Shown here: positions 47,774-61,200 of the stretch, one piece after another | Layout of the letters: every line of letters begins with the position of its first letter | Position numbering within the stretch: position 1 is the stretch's first letter | Position numbers and translations under genes: made by a program | Assembly: GCF_022539315.1 (NCBI RefSeq) | Contig: NC_066313.1 | Coordinates: 9,923,764-9,987,763 of the forward strand | Length of the DNA: 64,000 nt | Reading direction: 5' to 3' | Source: Serinus canaria | Lineage: Eukaryota; Chordata; Aves; Passeriformes; Fringillidae | The notes under the pieces: model-generated | The model's database searches: none | The model's input: the letters and a program-made list of their open reading frames with translations, nothing else | What the model was told of the DNA's origin: nothing

Positions 47774-49982
47774 AGAAATCTATCAGTTGATAAGGACCTG
47801 GAGCTAGCATATGTGCCACACTACATATGCAGTGTGATTTGCCTACTACAATTCCAGGGCTCCAGAATTTGCACCAGTTACCCCAAGAGTTGTTTGTATT
47901 TCCCTGCAAAGAAACTTATGCCAGGTATAGAAGATCTCTTTCCTCCTAAGTTCTGAGCCACCAGTATCACTTGCAGTATTTTTTCCCACATTTCCACTTT
48001 CAGCAGACAAATGTGAAAGTGGGGAATTCATTTTTTTTAAGATCACCCTTCCTCTGCCACTCAGAAGGGAAATTTGCACGCACCACATAACATATATGAG
48101 CATGTTGTATGCCACACACCTCACTGAATAGTGTTTTTATGTAGTGCTTAATGCAATAGGAAACAACTCCAAATTATAATCCCTAGATCTAATAAAGCCC
48201 ACAAGGCTGGCATTAGCCCTGGCTGCATTACTGCCTGCAAACTGTCAGACAAAAGGTGAATGCTCAAAGCACCACCAGCCCCCTCCTCTCATGAGAAATG
48301 TACCTGGAGCCAGTCACTCACCAGAGAGGCAGTGACTCAGAAAAGCTCCCAATAAAATATTCTTTCCATGTGCCACACCAACATCTATCATTGTCAACTC
48401 TGTATACTACACAGAGCTATATTTTCTATTCTTCAGCTTAAAAAAACCATAATGAATCTCAGGCTTTCAGCAGCGCAGGATGGAACACCTTGAAAAATTA
48501 TGTCACTAGCATGTTTCAAAACTTTAAAAAAATTAATAATGTGCTACTAATTGTAGGCTGGTATCAACCATCCTCTACTCTTGAAAGTCACCCTACTTAG
48601 ATTAAATATCTTTAGAGCTTATCATGGTTATAAGATAATATTTTCTAAATTCTGAGAAACTCACTATCCTCACTAATAAAATGTTTTAGGAACATAGCAG
48701 GATGAACATATCCATCCTTGACATTTTTATGTACCAAAAGGCAAGTGATTTAGGACACAATCTGAGCTATCAGCAGGTGGTTCTATTTGAAATCAAACTG
48801 GAAGAGGAGATGCTATTATTTTATACACAAATCTGTATTATGACACTTTCTCTCATCTAAACATCACTATGTTTTGTTTTGTTTTCCTGTACAGAGGAAA
48901 ACAAATTACTTCTATTACCTTGCAGAACAATAGATGAAGGTCTCCCCAAAGCAGGGAAGAAAAACAGAATACCTTCTGTGCAGCTATCCCTTTAAGGACT
49001 GTGAATTGCTAACATAATTGTTCAGGAAGCCTGAACACATTTTATTTCAAACTAAACTTCTTTCTCAAGCATAAAAAAGGTTTTGCATAAAGGATTTAAG
49101 GAGAGAAAGATTTCCTCTGCAATGGAATCAGCTTTAAAATATCTGCAGCAGAGGAGGAAAAAAAAACCTGGTGCATTTCAAAAGATAATTGCCAGGGATA
49201 AGGAAGAGCATCCTTCAACTGTCTCCCAAACAAAGACTCTGCTGCTGAACACAGAGCAAAATGTTTACATTGGGCATACTAGGAAGCACCCTGTGGAGCA
49301 CAGAAAATGATGAGTTAGCACCTCAAGACCCTTGATTCACTAAGCTGAGTAAGAGAGGAGTTTGGATTTGGTTTTTTTTTTTTTTTCTCCAACCCACTGC
49401 ATCTCTTGGTTTCTGGTCTCCCTGACTCTGCAGTATTTAGAAGAAAGTCAAGAAACCTCAAAGGTGGAAGCCCTGTGCAACAACAGCTCTACAGTTTATT
49501 TCAACTTCCTCACTTCTTCCCTGTAGCAAAGATAAAATGAAGTACAATTGCTTTTCAATCTTTGAACAGAGTTATTTAGTGTAGGATGAAAGAAAAATAA
49601 ATGGCAAGCCAGTTTAGCTTTGCAAGAAGCAAGTATAAAACTAATTGAAATCACTGGGCTATATATATTTTAAGTCAGTGGAGAAGAAAATGTAATACAC
49701 AAACCACAGGGTTTGTAATTTATTAGAGAGAGCTCACCACTTCCAAGTGAGGTCTATATATAGAATTTTTTATTGGCCACAGTACATTTTACTTGCAGTC
49801 AACATTTTAATTGTGATGATGTTTAATATTTAGCCTGATGCAATAAGCTCAGTTTGGGGGATTTTTTTGAAAGCTTCTTCACAGATTTTAGCTGGAATAC
49901 ATTTTATGGATGCAACTGTAAGTAAAAGATTAATATTTTTCAGGGTGAGTCCATTTTTAATGCAATTTTATCTACTGACTTG

Positions 49983-49998
49983 CACACACACACACACA
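49983..49998. repeat. (CA)8 microsatellite
   Basis: Eight perfect CA units. Confidence 0.95.
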
Positions 49999-50663
49999 GA
50001 CTGACAAAGATTTATGTATAAATGATGTGATACTTCACCACCACCATTAGAGTGAATGACTGATGCAGTTTTAGCTGGGCAGAGATGTGGGAGGTTGGAT
50101 GTACAGCTATTGTTTCATTGCTCCTTCTTGGCTCTACCTCCAGACTCCTGGCCAGGCTATTCTGGTTCAGCAGAGACTGGGCTGCAAAAGGAGAAGCAGG
50201 TTTGGTGGAACAATCCCACAATGCTCCATCTATTTACATCTAAGGGAGAGAACAGAGCCTGATGCAGAGCTGTGGCACAGGCTATTGCCCTATGCAACAT
50301 GAAAAAGCTACTGCCAGCACAGCCATCTGGCAGGCTCTAAAAGAATTCATGCTCTGCCTCTTCCAAGTCCTCCCCAGTTGCAAACAGAGGTGCCTGTGAC
50401 TACCAGAGGCATAATGCAAGGACCAAAGCTCTGTGCATATCACTACTGAGAAATTAATTTATCTGTACCTCCTCAGGCTACCAGGATGCCCACTGGGAGG
50501 TTATACATTTTCACTTCTTATAGAAAAGGTAACTGTAGTTCCAGGACTTTATGACCTCAGAGTGATTTCTGTAGGTAATTCTTCTGCCCTCAGGTCTTCT
50601 CTAGAGAGGGAGATTCATCTATGTAAAAGTTGAATTATAGTGTTTGGATGAAATCTATTTTCC

Positions 50664-50680
50664 AAAAAAAAAAAAAAAAA
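50664..50680. repeat. (A)17 homopolymer
   Basis: Seventeen consecutive A residues with no visible retrogene body. Confidence 0.93.
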
Positions 50681-51372
50681 GAGTAGAAAATTGCCATTTT
50701 CTTCCAGATGATCTAAAGGCACTGATTTAAAACCAAAGCTCTCCCCCAAGAAAATCTCAGCTGAAAAGGCACCGTGTCAAACTGCAAATGGCAGTTCTGA
50801 GCTGCTGAGGCCCTGGCACATCTGCTACAGAGATCTCCCCACACAACCCCAGATCTCCACAGAACTTGCTTAAGCACATTCTCAAAACTAGCTCAACACT
50901 GCAGGCAGCTGAGCTTATTTGGGAGCCCAGTTTGGGAGAGGCTGGCTGCTCATTCTGCAGCTCCTGCAGGGATGAACCAGTGTGTCTGCTCCTTTGCAGA
51001 GGGCAGCAAAAGCAGGGGCTGAGATAACCAGGGCTGCTGCCCTGCCAGAACCCTCAAACACAGCTTTGGGGCCCTGCTCAAACACAAGTGGAAGGGATTA
51101 AACCAAAAGGCTCAAGACTTTTTTAAAGCCACATTTCACTTCACTTTCTCAACTGATAGTCAACATTTTCCAAAGCCATCTAAACAGAGCTGGATTCAAA
51201 TTTCAATAATTAGGCATTGAACAACTCCTATGTACAATATACCCAACATACCAAACTATAAAAAGATACCTAAATTGAAGGTTTTTTACTGGGTCCCCCA
51301 AGTTGTGTAGAGATTTCGGATATACCATCAAAATTATTAAAATAATCTAATTACTTCATTTTCTATAGCCAC

Positions 51373-51389
51373 TTTTTTTTTTTTTTTTT
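51373..51389. repeat. (T)17 homopolymer
   Basis: Seventeen consecutive T residues. Confidence 0.93.
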
Positions 51390-53495
51390 AAAGAAAACCC
51401 CTTTAAATCTGAATGATAGAGGTTTTATCAGTAAAAAAAAAAAAAGATTCTTCAAGATCCAGTTTCCCATTGCTCTTTGAGGATCCTTTTTCCTACCCAG
51501 TGGCACTCCATCTGCTCATCTAAATGTGCATTTCCACGATTCAGAAAACAAACACAACAAAATGTCTATGATATTTAACCAAACCATGCATCAGACTTAA
51601 AACCCCTCCCCTCCATTTCTAATCAGGCTGGTGAAGTAATTATGTGTATTTTTCAGCATTTACTTATTAATGTATTAATTGCTGGCCTTCCTAAGTTAAC
51701 ACCCTTCCCATAAGAAAGACAAAGGGAAGTTCTGATTGTGACCCCAGTAAAATCCATCCAAGGACATTAAAACAGACTATGCTTGACTAATTCTAAACTC
51801 AAGCCTTCAAAAGCTGTATCTTTCTACATTGTCTGAAGAGAAGTTGAGGCAAAATTTTATTTAGAAGAGTTTAGTCTTCCAGTCACATCATTTCTATCAC
51901 TATTAGATCCCTGACTATAACAGCATTAAACAGCTTGTTACTGCAAAGTTTCCTTTCAATGCCTTGGAAAAATAAATTCTGTCACAACATACTCCTTCAC
52001 TCCAAAAATCTATAGCATTAAAAGTAAAAAGAAAAGCCTAATAAACCCAGCACAGTAAAACAGAATCTTAAGATCATGAACAGTAAGTGACATTAGTAGT
52101 TCTACCTTTAAAAAAATTGGCAATTTTACTGCTGAGAAATACTGTGCAGTCTTCTAAACTCATCGCTTTTAAGTTTTGAAACATTACAAAGGAATTAAAC
52201 TGGATTAAGTTAAATCAATATTCTCCTAATAAGAATTCTTTGTAGTTCTAAATTTCTAAGCTTTACATATTTCAGTAGTTCATGTTAAATGGATATTTGA
52301 CATTTTGCCAGAGAAAGTTTCATTAAATCACTAGTAGGAAAATCTTGATTATCTCATATTACCTCAGTGCAATGATATAATGTGTCTGGTGCTTTTAAAG
52401 ATGAGACAGACAAATGGCAGAAAAGTTTTCATCACACCAAAAGTAATCTGCAGATATTTACAGCTCCTTTAAAATGAAATTTCTCAAACACAGCTTAGTT
52501 GTGTCTACTTTATTTTGCCTTATCAGTAAACCATTACCTTTTATTTTTTTGCTTTTGCATTGAATTTTTGACCCAGCTCAGTATTGCACTAATCATGTTG
52601 CCAGTGAACTTTGAAGGGCAGCATAAAGACCTCTTTCCAATTATTTCCAATAATTTAAATTTTTGTTGACACCTCATTCTGTCACCTGAAGCTGCCCCTC
52701 ATTTTTGCTGTAAGAAATACAGGGCACAGCACTGGAAACCATCTTGTCTCTGACATCCAGCAGCTCCATGCACACTGAAGTGTCGCTACCAAGAAAACAA
52801 GGAACAAAATTCCTGCCTTGGCAATCCCAAGGGAAGCTGGAGCAGCTGAGGACAGGAAAGACTGAAGTGAGTATCCCTGCAGTATGACCACAGGCCAAAC
52901 ATTCTGCCTCCCTGTGCCAGCTCAATAAAACATCACAACCACTGACAGCATGAGAGAGTTGTTGTGAGGATAAATACAGTGAGGAGGTACAAAAATTTAG
53001 ATAAAGCTCCTGCAGTTTCTCTGTGCATATATTAAGAAGATTAGCAGCTTCTCATACACCATACTGCACATTCTTTCTGGAAGTATAAAAAATTACTGCA
53101 CTTTTCTGGATTTTTGTAATGGACAGATAACAGCTGTGTATTTCTCTGGAGGTAGTTGTGAAATAAAGGCTGAGAAATGACCAGAAAACATATTTGATGA
53201 AAGTCAATGCATGAAAATGAATATTACACAAATTTGTAGATATTAAAAGAAAAATAACTGTAAACTTCATAAATTGGTTTCCATGGAAAAATCATCATTT
53301 TTAGTTTCATTAACTTATGAGCAGGACATAATGAATATCCTACAATCCATTAGAAATTAACTATATTCTTAAATACAAATATCATTCATGAATAATTGGG
53401 CTACAGAAATATACCACAAAAGGGTTAAAGGGTTTTTTTGAAATTATGTTTGGCAAGATATTTGGAATCATGACTGAGACAAACAAAAACCTTGA

Positions 53496-53631
53496 GGGTT
53501 TTTTTGGTTTTTTGGTGTTTTTTTTTTTTTTTTTTTTTTTTTGGGTTTGGGGTTTTGTTTGTTTGTTTTTTGGGGTTTTTTTGAGTTTTTTGTGTTTTTT
53601 TCTTTTTTTGTTGGTTGTTTGGTTTTTTTAA
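53496..53631. repeat. T/G-rich low-complexity tract
   Basis: About 136 bp made almost only of T and G on the plus strand. It includes a 25-T run (53518-53542) and GGTTTTTT, TTTGGGGTTTT and GTTTGTTTG units. The Phe-rich and Lys-rich frames across it are artefacts. The strong strand asymmetry suggests expansion by slippage. Confidence 0.95.
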
Positions 53632-54939
53632 ACATTATAAAACTCTGAAGAGAACATGAAGTGAACTGTGTAATGAGCTGCTCAGGAGTAAGTCCATGGA
53701 GCTGATAGAAACATGGTCTGTGTGTTCTGACAGGAAACTCAACCAATTCAGGTTTGCTTTCATTCTGGTCTGTAGGGATACTGGGTGGCATTTCCCGACA
53801 GAAAGAACTTTTCAAAATTAGTCAGAAATTCTTCAGCAAGCTGAAACACCCTCACAGGCCAGAGAGGTCCATTTCCAGTCTGCAGCAAAACATTCCTGGC
53901 CATATACTCATGGCACCACTAAAGGCCACTTTGCTAAGCAAGAACTGTGTGAAATTCTGCTAATGGATATGGACTCTAATGATATCCTAAAAAGGTATAA
54001 TATTGCTGTTGTTTTCAAACATCCAAATCACTTTCTAGTGTCATATGCACTTAGGAGTAATGAAAGTTGGACAATACCTCAGCTTTTAAGAACAAAGGAT
54101 TGAAGGTTTACAGTCTCAGTGATTCAAAAATATGGATAAGCTTTATTTTCAAGAAATTCACCATTGTATTTTTTCTATGAAGGATTTTTTAGACTGCTAA
54201 CTGAAGCACCATGATAATGTTGTGCTAAACACATCACAAAGAGCCATTTAATAATGTCAGAACACAGTTATTTCTGGTATTTCTCACATCTTTTATGCTC
54301 TTGAATCAAGAATGCTGAAAGAAAATTCAGAGTAAAAAAATTCTAAAAATACCGGCAAGGTTTTCATGGTTCTTATGCTCAGTTAATTCATATGCAGGCA
54401 TGTTTTTTATACTTTTAATGAGAAAAAAGAGAGGGAAACTGAAATCAATGATTCAGATCATCAATGTATAATAGCTAAGAAATGTATTTTCAACCTTATT
54501 AATACACATAAATCAGTCACTCTTCCAAACAATAAGATTTGTACAGGTGTCTAAACAGGGATACTAATAAGCCAGTCAAGATTATTATTCACCCTTGCTA
54601 TGCAAAAAAAAAAAGAGCTTGTAAGCCACAGAGCTGCAAAAAATTTGACACAACACAAAACCTGAGATCCTCAGGAGACTGTTATCCAAATAATCTTACT
54701 CTGGAGAAAGCCTGTGCTATAATGTAGCTTGGAGGGGTAACATCAATTTTCTAACAAGTAATTAGGATTTGCATTATTAATGCAACTGATATTCTTGCAA
54801 ATTATGTCTAAATATATGCAGATCTGGAAAAAAAAAAAAAAGGGAAACCCAAAACATTTATTGACAAGTGCTGTAATTTTTAAGTCTTTCTAATAAAACT
54901 ATAGATAAGAGCAATGCTGAGCTCACCATCTTGGTAAAT
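53632..54939. other. Unique non-coding stretch
   Basis: No gene or repeat family recognised. A 14-A run lies at 54828-54841. Short frames (53754-53963, 54539-54727) match nothing I know. Confidence 0.5.
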
Positions 54940-55200
54940 TTTAATCATTAGTAATTATAAATTGAATGCAGCTGCAGAAGGTTGTGTGGAACTGGGGCAA
55001 TTAATTTCCACCCCGTGCTCAATACAATGTATCTCTCAGATAAAGCACAACCCAGTCCATTAAAAACCAAAGTGTGCTGAAATCACTTCTGGAACATCAT
55101 CTGCCTCACCATGTCATCGGTCTAAACAAATTAGGAACGGTTCACGTCCCTCCCAGTCAATACTGGATGAAAGCAGAGCTTACCCACCTTCCACTCAGTC
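54940..55200. promoter_or_regulatory. Candidate conserved non-coding element with retained CpGs
   Basis: TAATCATTAGTAATTATAAA and GGCAATTAATTTCC give closely spaced homeodomain cores. These are followed by a segment with four CpGs (CCCGTGC, CATCGG, AACGG, CACGTCC) within about 140 bp and no repeat content. It has enhancer-like texture; inferred. Confidence 0.3.
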
Positions 55201-58200
55201 TGGCATTTCCCCACTCTGACCTACTTCAGCTAGATACCAAATTGCTGAGTTAAAAATAAAAAACAAGCTCTGAGATCTACCAGTAGTAGTGCAAGAGACC
55301 CAAACATGGGAAAATTTAACCTTGTTTTTGGTGAAATGAAAGCGTGGTTGGAAAATGAAGTTCCCCTCCTGTCTCCCAGTTTATTGCTAATTCTCTCACT
55401 AATTTTACAAAGGATGTGCACGGACACAAACACAAGGAGCAGTGGGTTTGCCACCCACTGGAAAGTGAAATGAAAGCAGCTTAAACCACTTGAATTTTAA
55501 CAAAGTGTATCATATGCTCTGTCCCTGAAAACTGAAAGTGAGCAAAGAAAGGCAAGGTTGTAGGTAATGATTTCAGCATGCAAGGGATTTTAAAATTTAT
55601 CCAACCTTTTGCATTCAATTGATAGAATAAACTCCCAGGAAAGCCTGCTTGGAGAACACAGAAATCATACAACTTTTTGCTTGTCTAAAGACCAGTTCAA
55701 CTGGTTGCTGAGCTGGAGACAAGAATCCCAAGGCAAATGGCCTTGAATCTTCACAGCTACACAGTGGCTGAGCATGCACAGATGTGTGTGGGTAATTAGC
55801 TTGTTTCTGTGGTAATCAGATGGAATATGGTGGTCCATCTTAGCCATTTTCTAGACCACTGACCATCCTGCCCCCAGACAGACGAGCTCTCCCCTGAGGT
55901 GCAGGGATCCAAAGGAAGCAGGTGGCCTTTCCAGGCTGCAGCCACTCTGTGCAATGAAGTATTTGCTATAAACTAGGAGAAGTACCACAAAAACTCAAGT
56001 GTCACTAGGCATCCTTTAGACAAAGGACAACTTGAAGCATAGGGGACAATTTCTTTCAACCTTTAAATCCATGCAAAATGAGAGTAGATTTTGCATGCAC
56101 TCTCTTAGTCTCCTGATACAGTCTAAGTACATCAATTTTAATACAAATATATAGGGACAGAGATGAAAGGAAGAAGAGATTAATGACCAGGCTTCCCTCT
56201 GAAAAAATGCTCCAACATTTCTATTTGTACACGTCTTCAGAGCCTTCAAATCAGAAAGTGCCCTGACTTAAAAAGTAATTTATTACTTTGGTAAATAAGA
56301 TTAATACAAAGAAAAGCAAAGAGATATTGGCTTATATTTTATCTACAGTAACATGAAATGAAGAAGCAAAAGCAACTACACTGGATGTAAGGCACAGATA
56401 GTATAAAACCACATTAATAAAAAGTATCTTAATAAATGAGTAAGTGTTGCCTGTGATACAATCTTTCTGCAGTAATATTATCCATTTCTAAGCACACAAG
56501 AATACCCCATTTTATCATTGTTGGAAGAAAATGTCATTGAAAGCTACACTATTTGATACATGCCCAGTTAATCATTGTGTTTGCTAGTTGAATGAAACTT
56601 GGAAAAAAGACAATGGAAATGTCATGATTGAAAAAACAAACTTTTGATCCCCACCTCTTTATCTCAAAGCTAGTAAGAATTTACATCTTTTATCACAGAA
56701 GTTTTATCAGGTCCCACTTCTGCTCCTTTTCACAGAGGACAGCAAAACTTCCTTCTTGCTAACACAATAAATGAAGTCCCAGAGGATCACGATCCTTGGA
56801 AATTCCAGCTTTGGCTGTTGCTCAGGAATGAACAAAGTCATTGTGGCCACAAGCATATTAACTATCCATAGTAACACCCAAGTGGCATTAACTGACTTCA
56901 CTGAAACCATTTTGGTGTTTTTTTGCAGTAGCAAAGACCCTCTCAGCTGGATAGTGACAAATAGTTTATACAAATAAATTATGTTTTAGCATATGAAATA
57001 TCATTTTATATGTGATGGAATAATGTGCTTCATGTTACAATGGCAAAAAAAAGCAAAGCAGCTTTTGTGTTTGCACAGACCTTCCTCTGATGAGAAATAA
57101 ATATAGCAAATGTATAAAAATATTGACTGGCAATAACTGGCTGGTAAACAGTTTGAGAGAGAAGCATCCTTAGCACTGCAATTAGCTTCTACTTCTGCCA
57201 TATCATGGGCACAGGTGTAGGTACCACGTTAGCCTGGCAATATGTCAGCAGTATCATGAGGAAAAATAGAGAAGAAACTCCATTCCAGGTCCACTCAGTG
57301 TGGGGATACACAGACATCACCCATTTCACATTCAAAACTTGGAATCCCTCTCTGGTTTCCCACAAAATTAACATCCACCATCCTCCACTAAATTCTCTTT
57401 GGAACAGCAACAGCATTTGTATCAATTAATGCCACACTCATCAGAAAAGCTGCTCATTACTGAGCACCATTATGCAACACATCTACGTACAGCAATTTAC
57501 TCCAAATACCTGAGGAGTTTGTGCCACAGAAGAGCCTCAGACACTACTGTTCTTACTTTTAGAAGCAGTGCTAAGCATTTTTTTCACCAGTCTGAAGACT
57601 TTTATCTAATGAGGGCACCACTGAAGGAATAGTTTCACCTTAGGCAGACCGAGTTCTGTCATGAACAAACATAGTGCATTATAAAAAAAAGATCTTTTCC
57701 CTGGCCACATCACAATGACAGTCACATCACATGCATCACAAACCTAAGCAGAAATAAATTTATTTATTAAATTAAATAAATAAATGCTGTCTCTCTGAAA
57801 AGATCACACATTTTGCAAGAAGCTCTCCAGCCCTCCAACAACCTCCCAAACTGCATCAGACCACACCAGAGTAAGAAGTACAAAACCTGACTGTTCTCTT
57901 TACCATCTCTCCTATTCCTCCTTCCTTCCCTTCCCATCCCCACCAAGCTGAGGCTGAGGAACCCAAGCATCCTGCAGAGGTTCCTTTCACTGCTGGCCTG
58001 AGAGAGCACCACTGAGCTCTTCAAACACTGTTTTCCACTCTGCAGGTGAAATTAAAAAAAAAAAACACACCCCAACATCTCTATATAACAAGCTAAAAAT
58101 CCAAAGTGGGTTTAGTTGGCTAAACACAGGCATATGGAGAGCACCATTTGGAATCACACACCCATTTTATTCTCTGTACATTCTTTGTACAAGCCCTCCC

Positions 58201-61200
58201 TCTTGGAACTCAGCTCTGGTCCCACAGAAAAGTTTTCAAACCCATAACTCTTCCAGACATTGAATTCAAGCAGGTGCATTGAGATTTTTGTCACAACCTA
58301 CTCTCAACAAATTCCAGAATACCTCAGGGAAAAACAATTACCCTTTTTTGTTGTTGATGTTGTGGAGGTCTACATGCTTTGCACGTATCCTGCAGCTAAC
58401 ATCTTTCTCTGTTCTGCATCTTGCAACTTTCCTTTAAATCTTCCAAGTGATTGATGCATTCTATTTAGAATTAGAACAATTGTCCCCAGTTTTTTAGAAA
58501 CTTTCTCATGTTACAAAGGTGAAAAATACCCTGGCAGAAATCTGGTCAGTGTGGGATTTTTCTCAACATTTGTGAGATTTAAATAAATTTCTTGCTTTTA
58601 GGCAAAAATATAAAATTTATGCTTGGTGCCTTGGACTGAAGAATAAATATTGATCTGCTGAATGGAGTACATGTATCTTTAATTCCAGTGTCTGCACACC
58701 CTCAACTACTTTATTATGATTGAACGAAACTCTTACATTTAGAGATTTCTTCTTCATCAATTATATATCATACACTTTATATTTGCTTGCCTTTTCAGCC
58801 CTTTCAGTCTGGAAGCATGTTCTGCCATCATGATGCTCCCTGAGGATTTGCACATGTGGTTTTCCCCGGGCTGAGCAGGGTCTAACTCACTCCCTGTAAA
58901 TCAGGGAGCAGATACCAATTTCCTGAGTAGCAAACAAAGTACTGTGCACTGCTCAGGTAGCTTTTTTTCAGAAAACAAAACAAGGAGGTACCTGCTGAAC
59001 TGGGGGCTGGGGTGTTTATTCTGCTCTTTTATGTTTTATGAACCCTCTACTTTATTTTACCTGACTTCAACAGTCTTGACTGGGAAAAGAGAAAACATTT
59101 TTTACTCTGAACAAATTCCTCTTGAATGCATCTGAATGCATGCACTGAACAGAGAAAGCATGTATGTAGATTTATGAAAAATCCACTTTAACCACTTTTG
59201 GACAAATCAGTGGTGTTCTGTGTCTCAAAACTGGTGCTCATCTGCCATTCAGCCTTGACTAGCTCATCACATGTTTGAATCTGCCAGGTCTGCTGTGGTC
59301 AATATTAGCATGAAATGTGAGTTTAAATCCCTGTCTCTTCTGGGAAGAGCCCAAAGGAAAAAAAAAATCCTTCAAGCTCTGAAAAATCATTTTCTCCATT
59401 CACAATTTATGCAGAGAGTACATGAAATATAGTTTAGGGATAAGTTATTCTCATTGATGACAGTTCTATTTTAGCAATATTCCTACACTGAATATTGCTT
59501 TCTTGGTATTTTCTGTCTGGAATCATTAGTTCAGTAAACATGGCTAACTCACATTATAACAAATGAACTCAGCTAATTCCCACATTTTGTTTCCCTCAAC
59601 AACTTAGATTTCAAACACTGTGCTTTTCCAGAGTGAACATACTGGCAAATGACCAAAACATCATTAACTCAGCAAATGGTTGGACTCACAAACAAAAAAG
59701 TGAAAAAAAACCCTTAAAAATTAATTTTTTTTAACACCAGAATTTCAATTAAAATCCCAATTAGTAAGCACGTAATAGTAATTTACATATAGTGATTTGT
59801 ATTTTAAATTATATACTTAGATGGTGTGAGATTTCACAAAAGCAGAAAAAAAGCATTGTGCCATCCTTGTTTTCATATATGGTTTTCATAGAAGTGATGT
59901 CTACAATAAATTGTAGAGCAGGATGGGATGTGCACCACAGCACAGACAAACAGGGTTTCACAGAGCAGCTTCTCTACCAATAAAAGACTTTCTTTGTCAA
60001 AAGTGCAGAAAGAAGTGGTGCCTATCTACTAAACTAAATATCAAAAAGCTAAGAAAGTTTTCACAAAACATCAGCAATTAATCCAACATCAATGACCCAT
60101 AATTAGTTGATGTGTTTAAAATTAAAAGTGAATGACAAAACAAAAAGGCCTTAGATAAAAGTGGTCCTCAAAATCATCTTTTTAATATTTCTTACATTAG
60201 GCATTGAAGTTTAGTTTACTTCAAATGCAAAATTCTTATTTTTTCAGTGTTCTGATAAGTGAAAAGAGTTTTCTGTTTCAATGAGGATTAGTTAAGTTGG
60301 AGTAACATCATCATAGATAGATTTGGTGCAGGATTTAGCATGATCCTGCCTTTGACACAAACTGTATTTTTTTCCCAGTAGGAAAGATGTGGCAGTTCCC
60401 TTTGCATGGCCCCAACAAGAGGTCCACAAAAGCCTGTGCACTTGGCCATAGCCATGAACTTAGTGAAGTATGTTGTGTCCACTGGCCACCTCCTGCTCTG
60501 TGGGGTTCAATAAAGATGCACAGAACAGCCCTTCAGCACCTGCATCAGTGCAAGGGAGTGGCCAAGGCTACTGAAAACAGCTCTGCTCTGGTCAATAAAA
60601 CAACTTAGTTATTAAAAGTAACAGTCTTCAGAGGTGTGGCACATTTTATGCTGTGGTTGTGCACACAAAGGAGGGGTAGACTTGTGATGATGAATCCAAG
60701 CTGAAGCCACGCTTTCAGAGGTTGGTGGTTGAGGAGGAGGGGGCAGCTCTCATTTCTTTATTGCATCAGTGAGAGAAAGAAATAGGGTGCAGCATGGATT
60801 TGGGAGACTGTACAGAGAATTCCCACATAGCTTTGACCAAATCACCTAAGGGCTAATTACAGAATTAACTAGTCTTTTTGATTGTTGGCAGAACAGAGTC
60901 CTGTCAAAACTGGATCTTCAGTGCTGTGTCCCTCAAATCTTCACCTATAAAATAGCATTTAGTGCACATCTGTATCAATAAAATGTGCATATTAGGAGAA
61001 GTGCATCAACAGATCAACATCATTCATGTTAAGGCTTCCATGTACACACCACATTTGGGGAGTTTTTACCCAGTGTAACTCTAACCTCCTAGAAGTCCAG
61101 AAAAGAGCACCTGTGCAATTTGAGCTACCTAAATTTAGGTGTATTTTTGTATTTTTCACCATGAGAGTTGAGCTTGCACTTCAGACTGAAAAATCACTTT

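Larger units (their letters stand above)
47774..53495. other. Unique non-coding stretch with homopolymers
   Basis: No gene recognised over about 5.7 kb. The simple repeats (CA)8, (A)17 and (T)17 are listed separately, and a T run lies near 49372-49386. The segment 50690-51110 is GC-richer but has no long frame. The frames at 50056-50302 and 52674-52925 show no domain. Confidence 0.5.

Noticed and set aside
47526..47909. 127-codon minus frame as a host gene
   Set aside because: Its C-terminal half is CR1 ORF2 remnant; the N-terminal part is upstream unique DNA read through by chance.
60387..60608. Possible small gene or pseudogene ending near AATAAA
   Set aside because: No family recognised, and the AATAAA alone is common in A+T-rich DNA.
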